The notes: generated by a model from the letters alone, not told the origin. A stretch of 51,967 bases of DNA from Candidatus Methanoperedens sp. (GCA_028717345.1 JAQUNZ010000010.1:1-51967); one strand, 5' to 3'. Shown: positions 13,687 through 20,116, numbered from the stretch's first letter. A program made the numbers and translations.

Positions 13687-14133
13687 TTACAAAACAATTT
13701 CTTCGCAGTCCAGTTCCAGGAAGCTCTTTGTCCAGTCAACTACCGCGCTGCTCTTTGCCTGTACTACGATTTCCCTGTCTTCAATGACCTTCAGCAGCCT
13801 CGTTTTTGTTGGTATTGGTATCCTGCGCCTTGTCTCGGTATCTTTGTCGTACTGGTTTGCTGTGCTGATGTTTGCGAAAGGTTGATAGCTCAGTTTGCCG
13901 AGTTCGCTAAGCTGCTTCTGTCCGGGTACTCTGATGCCTATTAGAACTTCCGTTGTATTGGGGAGTTCTGCATCGCTTGAATCGTGCAGCTTCATTCTCA
14001 GCGGCGTTCCGTTCCGCATCCGCAGGTTTGTTCCTGCCTGGACTTTCATCTTGAATACGTCTGTGAAGACGTTAGCAGTATTCACGCCTGTGGTTACGCC
14101 TGTGCTGCTTGCGTTGAGGGTTATTTCGCCCAT
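13687..14133 (-). CDS. Small major capsid protein candidate (SH1 VP7-like position)
   Basis: The product (148 aa) is beta-rich throughout: FKMKVQAGTNLRMRNG, EVLIGIRVPGQKQLSELG, RRIPIPTKTRLLKVIEDREIVV, TKSFLELDCEEIVL. Near residue 90 it has FANISTANQYDKDTE, which resembles VQNIHSTDQYNNKSA in the large capsid protein (N-x-S-T-x-x-Q-Y). This supports a common origin of the two subunits, as in viruses with two single-jelly-roll capsid proteins. The ATG directly follows the stop of the upstream gene. A GGAGG site just before its own stop starts the large MCP. Confidence 0.7.
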   Translation of the reverse strand: MGEITLNASSTGVTTGVNTANVFTDVFKMKVQAGTNLRMRNGTPLRMKLHDSSDAELPNTTEVLIGIRVPGQKQLSELGKLSYQPFANISTANQYDKDTETRRRIPIPTKTRLLKVIEDREIVVQAKSSAVVDWTKSFLELDCEEIVL

Positions 14134-14484
14134 TTAGATCACGTCCTCGGAAAGTGTTCTGTCTGCTATTTTTTCTGCACCTTGCGCTGGCTTGGTTATG
14201 TCGAAGCCTGTGAGGTCTCTGACCAGGTTTACCCCTGAATCTACAAGACCGCCACAAGCTACGGATGGCTGTTTGATTACCGCGCCGCCGACTGCTACAA
14301 CAAGACCGCCGATCTCGTGGGGTACTTTCTTGGTTTTGCCGCTTGTCAGTTGGCGGGCTGCATAATCCATTCCGTAGTTTATGCCTTCAGATATTGCTGC
14401 GCCAACAAGCACTTTACCGGCGTGTATCAAAGTCTCCTTTGAAAACACGTTTTTTACATTATTTACTGTCTGTTCTCCTGTCAT
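14134..14484 (-). CDS. Small membrane-associated virion protein (SH1 VP12-like position)
   Basis: The 116-aa product contains Gly/Ala-rich hydrophobic segments (HAGKVLVGAAISEGINYGMDYA and IGGLVVAVGGAVIK) separated by a basic turn. In SH1-type genomes a small membrane protein lies between the packaging ATPase and the small capsid protein, exactly this position. GGTGAT is eight bases before the ATG, and a TATA box (GTTTATAAAC) lies about 60 bases upstream, so it is the first gene of a capsid sub-operon. Confidence 0.65.
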   Translation of the reverse strand: MTGEQTVNNVKNVFSKETLIHAGKVLVGAAISEGINYGMDYAARQLTSGKTKKVPHEIGGLVVAVGGAVIKQPSVACGGLVDSGVNLVRDLTGFDITKPAQGAEKIADRTLSEDVI

Positions 14485-14517
14485 TTTCTAAATCACCGTT
14501 CCTTCTATTGAAGGTTT

Positions 14518-14553
14518 ATATGAGTGATATTAGATTTTAAAGGTTTATAAACG
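14518..14553 (-). promoter_or_regulatory. Internal capsid promoter (TATA box)
   Basis: GTTTATAAAC at 14543-14552 is a palindromic TATA-like box on the minus strand. A start site about 25 bases downstream (near 14520) would leave a short leader with GGTGAT before the ATG at 14484. It lies in the only sizeable gap (130 bases) within the central virion operon and would allow strong late expression of the capsid genes. Confidence 0.55.
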
Positions 14554-14614
14554 TAGAAGACACAAAATAGAGCTATTTAACGAAGTTTAGCCCACAATTT
14601 ACGCAAAAAAGGGG

Positions 14615-14788
14615 TTAATTTAGGCACTGACTATCGGTAGCGGTATATCGTTCAAGTGCTGCCCTGAGGGCGTCAATATTGCGTACATCCTCGGCTTTTA
14701 CTTTGTGTGTTTGGGCGTATTTATTTTTAGCCGAATCTAGTAAATTTTTATCATTTTTGTATAAGCTGATGTGGGTTCTGTCACTCAT
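14615..14788 (-). CDS. Small helical protein (57 aa)
   Basis: ATG at 14788 has GAGGT seven bases upstream and overlaps the stop of the 32-aa gene (ATGA). The product starts MSDRTHISLYKNDKNLLDSA, a strand followed by a helix, and continues with a second helix (AEDVRNIDALRAALERYTA). This could be a ribbon-helix-helix DNA binder, but the signature residues are not distinctive. It is the last gene before the capsid promoter. Confidence 0.55.
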   Translation of the reverse strand: MSDRTHISLYKNDKNLLDSAKNKYAQTHKVKAEDVRNIDALRAALERYTATDSQCLN

Positions 14789-14883
14789 AATTTATACCTC
14801 ATTATTGCTATTCTCGGCGCAATTTGTATAAAAAAAACGCCTGTGTATAACGCAAGATAGGCAAATATTTCAATGAGCTTCAT
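14785..14883 (-). CDS. Single-helix membrane mini-protein (32 aa)
   Basis: ATG at 14883 overlaps the stop of the 44-aa gene (ATGA), and the stop overlaps the next ATG (ATGA). The protein is essentially one membrane helix, MKLIEIFAYLALYTGVFFIQ, followed by a basic end (RIAIMRYKL). The double overlap is strong evidence that it is translated. Similar mini-membrane proteins are typical of internal-membrane viruses. Confidence 0.55.
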   Translation of the reverse strand: MKLIEIFAYLALYTGVFFIQIAPRIAIMRYKL

Positions 14884-15014
14884 GGAGCATCGCCTTCCCT
14901 GAAAAATTGGCATTTGCTGAATCTTTTTTCCGTAAAATTAACACAGGGCTGGTCGCATTTTTGAACATCTACGTTCAAGTTCTCTAAAATGTTTAAATTC
15001 CTGATGCAGTACAT
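14880..15014 (-). CDS. Cys-bearing mini-protein (44 aa)
   Basis: ATG at 15014 follows the ATPase stop by nine bases with GAGGT seven bases upstream. The frame reads MYCIRNLNILENLNVDVQKC then DQPCVNFTEKRFSKCQFFREGDAP. Four cysteines (3, 20, 24, 35) may bind metal or form disulfides. Its stop overlaps the next ATG. No family was recognised. Confidence 0.5.
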   Translation of the reverse strand: MYCIRNLNILENLNVDVQKCDQPCVNFTEKRFSKCQFFREGDAP

Positions 15015-15023
15015 GGTTTTACC

Positions 15024-15689
15024 TCATCCATAGTGTTTCGTTGTGCGCTTCCCTGCCCGTACTATGCTCGTTTCGCCTTCCTGGGTGCGCTTGATGAACT
15101 CGTATTTTTTAAGCTGGGTATTCAGGTTTTCGTAGTTAGGAATTGTGCCTTTGAAGTATTCTATATCCTGTTGTGTCAGGGTCTTACCTATGATAAGCTC
15201 TGCTTCACGGTACACCGTCTTTGAAAAGTCTTGAATGTGGGGTGTTACGAATTGAACAGAAATACCCGCCCCCCTGCCTTCGAGGACTAATTGTTTTACG
15301 GGTTCAATCGTATCGTGCAGTCCTGCGAAGTTGTGGGCTTCCTCTATCAAAACGTGCTGCCCTGCGTAATTATCGTAGCAGATTTGCATTATCTGGGTGT
15401 ATATGCTAATTATAGTTTCGAGTTCTACACCTTTGCCTTTTACGACTACAAGGCGCGGGTTTTCCTGTATTATTCGCTTCCAGTTCAGGCGCTGTGTGTT
15501 CTTTTTGATGATTATTGCCTTCGCTCTGGGGAGGGCTGCAAGACCGATGTGATTGAGGGGTTTCATGTCAAGAACTATAAAGGGGTTTTTTACGCTCTGT
15601 TGTGCGTATTCCTCTAATTCCCATGCTGCATAGTGGCTTTTACCCGTGCCTGTCCTGCCTGCTGTGAGTGAAATGCGGGGTTCTCTCAT
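15024..15689 (-). CDS. Genome-packaging ATPase (A32/HerA-FtsK type)
   Basis: The P-loop TAGRTGTGKSHYAAWEL is right at the N-terminus (residues 7-20 from the ATG at 15689). A Walker B-like HVLIEEAHNFAG follows near residue 115, with the E-E pair of the HerA/FtsK group, and VQFVTPHIQDFSK carries the sensor-like polar residue. At 221 aa it is a minimal ATPase without extra domains, as in tailless icosahedral viruses. GGTG lies five bases before this ATG. An upstream GTG at 15713 is less likely because the 25-aa gene occupies that stretch. It should pump DNA into preformed capsids and is the best family anchor in the element. Confidence 0.85.
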   Translation of the reverse strand: MREPRISLTAGRTGTGKSHYAAWELEEYAQQSVKNPFIVLDMKPLNHIGLAALPRAKAIIIKKNTQRLNWKRIIQENPRLVVVKGKGVELETIISIYTQIMQICYDNYAGQHVLIEEAHNFAGLHDTIEPVKQLVLEGRGAGISVQFVTPHIQDFSKTVYREAELIIGKTLTQQDIEYFKGTIPNYENLNTQLKKYEFIKRTQEGETSIVRAGKRTTKHYG

Positions 15690-15690
15690 T

Positions 15691-15768
15691 CTAACACCCG
15701 CAGATAAAAACACTAACGGGTGATACTTCCTTCACTAACTTACTCAATGAATCGATACAGTTTTTCAT
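15691..15768 (-). CDS. Mini-ORF before the ATPase (25 aa)
   Basis: ATG at 15768 follows the upstream stop by one base with GGGGGCG as a ribosome binding site, and its stop lies one base before the ATPase ATG. The product is MKNCIDSLSKLVKEV followed by SPVSVFICGC. It may be a real micro-protein or a translational coupling device for the ATPase. Its small size leaves doubt. Confidence 0.4.
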   Translation of the reverse strand: MKNCIDSLSKLVKEVSPVSVFICGC

Positions 15769-15769
15769 T

Positions 15770-16237
15770 TTACGCCCCCGCCTGCTGTTCTGCACTTTCG
15801 ATTAATTTCTTAAACTTCGGGTGCTTCGATGCTGTCAAGCCTATGACTGCTAAGGATGCTGTGATTGCTGCCGCTGTAGGTGTATTTGTCTGAATATTCG
15901 GGAATTTCGTTTCTATGAACCACGCGCAGGCTTCCCCTAATCCCGTTTCCTGCATCTCGGTTTCTGTTATCTTTTCACAGCCCTGGTATTTGAGTATAAG
16001 CTTATTGATCAGCGCAGGAGTTAGCTTGTTTACTGCCTTCGCTACAACGTGGTCGTTGTATTGTGGCGGGGCTTCCGGTGTGGTTGTGGGTGGGGTTGGT
16101 GCTGCCTGCTCTGGTTTGTTTTTGCCTTCTGTTGAAGGTGGATTTACTCCTTCTTTTTCTGTGTATTCTTTCGGGTCTATTATTTTTTCTGGTGTTATTT
16201 CCTGTTGTTTTTCGCCTTTGTCCTCATCCTCTAACAT
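15770..16237 (-). CDS. Virion-operon protein with disordered N-terminus and hydrophobic helix (155 aa)
   Basis: The first 60 residues are acidic then Pro/Thr-rich and surely disordered (EQAAPTPPTTTPEAPPQ). A helical domain follows (VVAKAVNKLTPALINKLILKYQG), then a hydrophobic helix (AAAITASLAVIGLTA, about 125-139) and a basic end. GGAGG is eight bases before the ATG. The layout suggests a membrane-proximal scaffold or structural protein. The family is not recognised. Confidence 0.6.
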   Translation of the reverse strand: MLEDEDKGEKQQEITPEKIIDPKEYTEKEGVNPPSTEGKNKPEQAAPTPPTTTPEAPPQYNDHVVAKAVNKLTPALINKLILKYQGCEKITETEMQETGLGEACAWFIETKFPNIQTNTPTAAAITASLAVIGLTASKHPKFKKLIESAEQQAGA

Positions 16238-16271
16238 TTGATTTTGCCTCCATTAAAATTTTATAGCTTTA

Positions 16272-16406
16272 TCATTCCTTTAACAGCCACTCCATGTTTG
16301 TATTTATTTTTGTTAAAGTGGTATGCAGCGCCTTAATATCCTCTCGTTCTAACCCTATGCGCCTTAAAGACCATAATGCGATTTTGCGCTTAATCCAGTC
16401 GAACAT
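16272..16406 (-). CDS. Small amphipathic helical protein (44 aa)
   Basis: ATG at 16406 follows the stop of the 123-aa gene by one base with GAGGCG upstream. The product MFDWIKRKIALWSLRRIGLE is a basic amphipathic helix, followed by DIKALHTTLTKINTNMEWLLKE. It may lie on the inner face of the viral membrane. The continuous spacing of the operon supports it. Confidence 0.5.
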   Translation of the reverse strand: MFDWIKRKIALWSLRRIGLEREDIKALHTTLTKINTNMEWLLKE

Positions 16407-16407
16407 T

Positions 16408-16779
16408 TTAACGCCTCGCCCATGTGATTAATGCGCCCAGCCCGAATAATCCAGCAATCCCACCGATCAACCAACTCCACCCACCTTCACTATCTTCTTT
16501 ACCGCCTTCAACAGAAGATGATTTTACATCGTGTTCATCTGTTATTGCATCCTGGATGATTTTAGGGATTTCATCTTTGGTTTTAGGCTTTGCGGTTACG
16601 GGTTCTTCGCCATTCGGTTTTAGGTGTTCGACTGCATTAAAAGCTATGCGCCTGTGGTTGTTACATGCCGGATTTGGACATTTTATATATGCCTTTTTCC
16701 CGCCCTTAAAAAAAACATGTGCCGCGTTAATTATTAACGGCGTTCCGCATTTACCACACGTCAGGGGTTCTTCACTCAT
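16408..16779 (-). CDS. Zinc-ribbon protein with C-terminal membrane anchor, first virion-operon gene
   Basis: The N-terminus has TCGKCGTPLI and YIKCPNPACNNHRR, two cysteine knuckles of a zinc ribbon (residues 8-45). A charged linker follows, and the protein ends in a membrane helix (WLIGGIAGLFGLGALITWARR). GGTG lies about ten bases before the ATG, and TATATAC is about 30-40 bases upstream of that. As the first gene of the virion operon it may act as a membrane-tethered nucleic-acid or protein adaptor during assembly. Proposed role is inference. Confidence 0.65.
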   Translation of the reverse strand: MSEEPLTCGKCGTPLIINAAHVFFKGGKKAYIKCPNPACNNHRRIAFNAVEHLKPNGEEPVTAKPKTKDEIPKIIQDAITDEHDVKSSSVEGGKEDSEGGWSWLIGGIAGLFGLGALITWARR

Positions 16780-16811
16780 TTTTTATGCACCTTAACGTGA
16801 TTTGTACGTCA

Positions 16812-16846
16812 TTGTATATAAGTTTATAATGTAGTTAACGCTACTT
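16812..16846. promoter_or_regulatory. Virion-operon promoter and GTAGTTAACGCTAC operator
   Basis: TTGTATATAAG (16812-16822) can serve as a TATA box in either direction. The imperfect palindrome GTAGTTAACGCTAC (16831-16844) lies just upstream of the minus-strand promoter and between the TATA box and ATG of the possible plus-strand 42-aa gene. Its core GTTAACGCT is shared with the early promoter (7560-7568) and with 17019-17027. Confidence 0.55.
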
Positions 16847-16855
16847 AGGGGAATA

Positions 16856-16984
16856 ATGGGGCAATCCATCCGCTTCATCGTCCATCATCCGCGGACTTCA
16901 CGCGCCCCGCCCATGTTATTACAAAAGGTTGGCAGGCGGTCAATGAAAAGACGGGTTTATTTTTGGGTGCCTGCCTTGAACTAA
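16856..16984 (+). CDS. Possible small basic protein (42 aa)
   Basis: ATG at 16856 has AGGGG five bases upstream and a TATA box at 16814-16822. The product is very basic (MGQSIRFIVHHPRTSRAPPM, then KVGRRSMKRRVYFWVPALN). It fills part of the 345-base stretch between the virion operon and the 17125 gene. The rest of that stretch holds operator-like repeats and an inverted repeat GGCAGGC/GCCTGCC (16931-16937, 16969-16975). No homology is known to me, so it could be chance. Confidence 0.35.
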   Translation: MGQSIRFIVHHPRTSRAPPMLLQKVGRRSMKRRVYFWVPALN

Positions 16985-17018
16985 AAGCACTTGGACTTTA
17001 TTAAGACTTTTTGCTTCT

Positions 17019-17107
17019 GTTAACGCTGTTTGTTTATGATCATGACGTATACACTATGATCATGACGTATACACCACAAGTTTTATCTATGACCATGACG
17101 TATACAA
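17019..17107. repeat. Three 20-bp iterons upstream of the 17125 gene
   Basis: TATGATCATGACGTATACAC is found at 17035-17054 and 17055-17074, perfectly repeated and head to tail, and a third copy with two changes lies at 17088-17107. Each unit holds the palindromes ATGATCAT and GTATAC. GTTAACGCTG precedes them (17019-17028). The array ends three bases before the ribosome binding site of the 17125 gene, so it is an operator, a replication iteron set, or both. Confidence 0.75.
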
Positions 17108-17124
17108 TTGAGGAGATCATAAAA

Positions 17125-17313
17125 ATGGTAAACAACTTTCGAAACGGATATACGTGTAAAAAATGTGTATCAAAAGAAAGACATAGATGGATCGTGAACA
17201 TAACCCCCATGACGCCGGTCTATTTCAGGATGAATAAAAAATTTGTGTTTGCTGGTTTTGTCAATTGCAGCGAACACGGAATAACGGAAGCGGTAGCACT
17301 TAGAGATTTATGA
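17125..17313 (+). CDS. Small zinc-binding protein behind the iteron array (62 aa)
   Basis: AGGAG at 17111-17115, nine bases upstream, selects the ATG at 17125; the longer frame from 17011 would translate the iterons. The product starts MVNNFRNGYTCKKCVSKERHRW, and later FVFAGFVNCSEHGITEA adds a Cys and a His, so a zinc ribbon with CKKC and CSEH knuckles is likely. It converges on the integrase (six-base overlap). It may bind the iterons in front of it as a repressor or copy-control factor, by position only. Confidence 0.6.
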   Translation: MVNNFRNGYTCKKCVSKERHRWIVNITPMTPVYFRMNKKFVFAGFVNCSEHGITEAVALRDL

Positions 17314-18351
17314 TTTTTCCCGCTTCCTTTCCTGTGCTAAGATCAGGTTGAGTACTTCTTGGCTCTTACGTTCTTGTTTTACTCGCCATTCTTGCATTTC
17401 CTTAAGCTCTGCTTTTAGGTTTTCGTTTTCATCTGCAAGCCTCGAAAGTTGCATACTTGCGTCAGCGATCTTCAAAGATTCGCCCTGTTTTATGTTAGGT
17501 ATTATTCTGGGTTTTAGACCGCTTCCTTCTTTTGCAAGTTCAGCATCTATGACATCCTCGTCTATAAGATGTAAATATCTTGATGGTACGGTGCTGTTTG
17601 CACTCCATCCATATTTTTTTCTGATAATGTCTTCGTTATACCCTTTCAGTGCTGCATAGGTTACTGAGGCATGACGAAATTTATGGGGAGACATAGGCTT
17701 ATCTATGCCTGCCTTTTCCGCAACCCTTTTTAACACGATTCTTACCCATTCATCACCCACACCAAAGAGCCGATCATCCTTGCTTAGTCCTGAATAACTC
17801 AAATGATTTCTAATATATGTGGCAGAATAAACCAAAAGGGTTCTCCTTATTCCTGCGTTTGTTTTTGTTGTTGTGATGCTGGCAATTAGCCCTTTATCAC
17901 TCTCCTGTACATCAGACACTTTCATCCGGACTGCTTCACCTATCCTACATCCAGTCTCAAAAAGGAAAGCTATAAGAGCCTTCCATTGTGGGCTATCGGC
18001 AGCCTCAACCAACTTGTCTATATCATCAACGGTTAATAATTCCTCGCGCTTTAGATTATTTCTGGGCATTTTTGCTTTTAGGTGATCAACAGCGTCCTTT
18101 CTCCCCACCCATGTTAAGAATTTCTTTATAACTCCCTTCTTGAGCTCTATTGAGCTTTGTTTGTTCTTACTACCCAACGCCATGAAATACGCGTTTACAT
18201 CGTCCCTGCTCCATTTTGGTAAGGTTTTGAAAGTGTTTGCGTCCTTCAATACTGAGGTATAGTATTCAATCGTTGAATCACTCACACCATTAATTTTAAG
18301 TTCATTCAAGTATGAAGTGACCTTCATGGAATCTGAATTTAATTTAGTCAT
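17308..18351 (-). CDS. int: Tyrosine recombinase (integrase)
   Basis: The 347-aa protein has an N-terminal SAM-like core-binding domain (residues 1-95, SDSTIEYYTSVLKDAN) and a catalytic domain with R in TGCRIGEAVRM (about 133), HKFRH (about 223-227), a W/S segment YGWSANSTVPSRY with the nucleophile tyrosine in SRYLHL near 255. A C-terminal coiled coil (SRLADENENLKAELKEMQEW) is an unusual extension. It lies at the right end of the provirus with its start 48 bases from the att core. TATATA on the minus strand (18389-18384) about 30 bases before the ATG suggests a leaderless transcript. It should integrate and excise the element. Confidence 0.92.
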   Translation of the reverse strand: MTKLNSDSMKVTSYLNELKINGVSDSTIEYYTSVLKDANTFKTLPKWSRDDVNAYFMALGSKNKQSSIELKKGVIKKFLTWVGRKDAVDHLKAKMPRNNLKREELLTVDDIDKLVEAADSPQWKALIAFLFETGCRIGEAVRMKVSDVQESDKGLIASITTTKTNAGIRRTLLVYSATYIRNHLSYSGLSKDDRLFGVGDEWVRIVLKRVAEKAGIDKPMSPHKFRHASVTYAALKGYNEDIIRKKYGWSANSTVPSRYLHLIDEDVIDAELAKEGSGLKPRIIPNIKQGESLKIADASMQLSRLADENENLKAELKEMQEWRVKQERKSQEVLNLILAQERKREKS

Positions 18352-18398
18352 AATATCCCAGTATAGCTATAAGAGCACCAACGTATATAAAACCAACT

Positions 18399-18422
18399 AT
18401 TAAGGTTTTATCCATTACAAAA
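18399..18422 (+). other. attR, right junction of the provirus
   Basis: ATTAAGGTTTTAT (18399-18411) is followed by CCATT and then ACAAAA, so 18407-18422 repeats the left junction 1897-1912. Only 14 bases separate the repeat from the ATG of the ferredoxin gene. TATATAAAA at 18384-18392, inside the provirus, could therefore drive the host operon. Confidence 0.7.
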
Positions 18423-18436
18423 CCAATCCCGCCCCT

Positions 18437-18895
18437 ATGCCCACTGTGATGGAACTTTACCAGCTTCTCCCAAAAACCAACTGCAAGAAATGCGGTGAAT
18501 CCACATGCATGGCTTTTGCAGTGGCTTTACTTTCGAGAAAAAAGAAGGTATCAGAGTGCACACCTGTCCTCGAAGAGAGCTTCAAAAAACAAAAAGAGAA
18601 GCTTGAATCACTTCTTCTTCCAACTGCCGGCGCCGAAGAGACTGGAATGATCGTCCATCCAGAACTGTGCACAGGATGCGGCAACTGCGTTGTGGCATGC
18701 CCGGTTGATGTAGCCAACGACCCGCACGGCGCAGGAACAGGATGCGCTCCCACGAATGACAAAGTGATCTTTAAAGTCATGGACGGAAAAGTCGTGGCAT
18801 TTAATATCAAGGAGTGCCGACGCTTCGGAAAGAACAGGGTGCTTTGCTATGCCTGCATCGACCCATGCCCGACAGGTGCGATCGAGTTCGTGTAG
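18437..18895 (+). CDS. Polyferredoxin-type protein of the formylmethanofuran dehydrogenase operon
   Basis: The N-terminal 60 residues contain NCKKCGESTCMAFAVAL, an Fe-S domain also found in CODH/ACS corrinoid proteins, with a fourth cysteine at 41. The second part carries CTGCGNCVVACP and, at the end, CRRFGKNRVLCYACIDPCP, two [4Fe-4S] ferredoxin sites. It resembles FwdG-like electron carriers fused to the extra Fe-S domain. The gene leads directly into fwdB (stop to next frame without gap), so it likely delivers electrons to or from formylmethanofuran dehydrogenase, the first or last enzyme of the methyl branch. Exact subunit name is uncertain. Confidence 0.8.
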   Translation: MPTVMELYQLLPKTNCKKCGESTCMAFAVALLSRKKKVSECTPVLEESFKKQKEKLESLLLPTAGAEETGMIVHPELCTGCGNCVVACPVDVANDPHGAGTGCAPTNDKVIFKVMDGKVVAFNIKECRRFGKNRVLCYACIDPCPTGAIEFV

Positions 18896-18904
18896 GTGAT
18901 GAAT

Positions 18905-20116
18905 ATGGTTACATGCACAGGATGCGCGCTTCTTTGCGAAGATATTGAAGTGGTTATTGAGAACGACAGGATAAAAGAATCAAGAAATGCATGCAGACGG
19001 GGGGCTGCAAGATTCAGGTGCTGCAAGAACAGGCTTGCGCCTTCTTTTAATAAGATGCAGACAGATATTGATACTGCCATAAAGAAAGCGGCAGAGATAC
19101 TGAAAAATGCAAAATCGCCCATGCTCTTTGGATGGAGCAATTCAACCTGTGAGGCGCAGGTAAAAGGCATACAACTTGCAAAAAAATTGAATTCAGCTAT
19201 AGATGATACTTCCTCTTTCTGCCAGGGGCTGCTTATCGAGAAGGTGCTGCATAAAAAGTTCAGGACATGCTCGCTTGAAGATGTCAGGAACATGGCGGAT
19301 GTGCTCGTTTATTGGGGCTCTGACGCCCAGGACTCTCAACCACGCCACCTCTCCCGGTTCTCTGTATTCCCACGCGGTGAGTCCCGCCAGCGCGGTTACG
19401 AGGAAGACCGGCTCGCAATTGCCATAGACGTTCGTGAATCCAATACAGCAAAGATCTGCAAAGGACATTTTTACAGGATACCCTTGAAGGGTGACAGGGA
19501 ATTCATTCTCGCCCTGATGGATGCACTTGTTGGTAAAGTGCCAAAATACGATGCGAAAAGGATACTTGAACTTGCAGGTTTCATGAAAAAAGCAGAATTC
19601 GGCGTGATCTTTGCAGGCATCGGGCTTACATATTCGATAAAGGAAGACATTGATATCCTTGTTTCACTTGCTGATCTGCTCCCCAATTTCCACATTATGC
19701 CGATGGTTGGGCATTACAATATGCGAGGGTTCAATGAAGCGTTGTTCAAAGAAACAGGTTATGTAAACCGGGTGAAGTTTGATGGTAAACCTGTTCATGA
19801 TAACAAATATGCTATTGTAGAGGCACTGAAAGCAAAGAGCATTGATGCGCTGCTCGTTATGGGCTCAGATCCCCTGTCAAGCCTTCCCCGTTCTGTCTTG
19901 ACTCATCTTGCATCGATACCTGTTATCTGCATCGACCCATGTGTTACACTGACCTCGAAAATTGCAGCGGTGACTATCCCATCTGCCGCTTCTGGATTGG
20001 AATGTGGGGGAAGCGCGGTGAGGATGGATGGCAAAGTGATCGAATTGTCAAAAGTCGTTGAAAATAGCTATCTAACTGATGAACAAATCCTGACCAGATT
20101 GATGGAGGGACTCTGA
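18905..20116 (+). CDS. fwdB: Formylmethanofuran dehydrogenase subunit B
   Basis: FwdB is the catalytic molybdo/tungstopterin subunit that interconverts CO2 and formate before transfer to methanofuran. The N-terminal [4Fe-4S] motif is CTGCALLCEDIEV with a fourth cysteine in NACRRG. DDTSSFCQG at about residue 106 provides the metal-ligand cysteine (the family has VCHG or UHG), so this is the Cys form. GGTGATGA just upstream supports the ATG at 18905; GTG 18896 and ATG 18899 are in frame. The length (403 aa) fits. It overlaps fwdD by one base. No fwdA or fwdC gene lies nearby. Confidence 0.93.
   Translation: MVTCTGCALLCEDIEVVIENDRIKESRNACRRGAARFRCCKNRLAPSFNKMQTDIDTAIKKAAEILKNAKSPMLFGWSNSTCEAQVKGIQLAKKLNSAIDDTSSFCQGLLIEKVLHKKFRTCSLEDVRNMADVLVYWGSDAQDSQPRHLSRFSVFPRGESRQRGYEEDRLAIAIDVRESNTAKICKGHFYRIPLKGDREFILALMDALVGKVPKYDAKRILELAGFMKKAEFGVIFAGIGLTYSIKEDIDILVSLADLLPNFHIMPMVGHYNMRGFNEALFKETGYVNRVKFDGKPVHDNKYAIVEALKAKSIDALLVMGSDPLSSLPRSVLTHLASIPVICIDPCVTLTSKIAAVTIPSAASGLECGGSAVRMDGKVIELSKVVENSYLTDEQILTRLMEGL

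Larger units (their letters stand above)
1897..18422. mobile_element. Integrated tailless icosahedral virus (Halopanivirales-like provirus), about 16.5 kb
   Basis: The element lies between queC and the fwd operon. It is bounded by TTTATCCATTA(T/C)AAAA at 1897-1912 and 18407-18422 (15 of 16 identical, same orientation), with a tyrosine recombinase just inside the right end. It contains a virion operon (16779 to 8874, minus), a small plus-strand membrane-protein operon (7759-8835), an early minus-strand operon (7480 to 3981) and a left control region. The order packaging ATPase, small membrane proteins, small then large capsid protein, and later spike and membrane proteins follows the SH1/P23-77 plan. 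All core genes look intact, so the element may still be able to excise. Host assignment of flanks is clear; the virus family is inferred from architecture, not from a search. Confidence 0.85.

Noticed and set aside
16931-16975. Inverted repeat GGCAGGC / GCCTGCC with a 31-base loop
   Set aside because: It lies within the possible 42-aa frame, the loop is long, and no T run follows on either strand. It could be an origin structure, but nothing else supports this.
1908-18394. TTGGTTTTATA at 1922-1932 and inverted at the right end as terminal inverted repeats
   Set aside because: It is short, AT-rich, and not at the exact borders. The direct repeat with recreated attP arms explains the ends better.
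1853-18437. A tRNA gene as integration site of the provirus
   Set aside because: No tRNA-like cloverleaf or CCA/TTCGA box was seen at either end. The core lies between protein genes.
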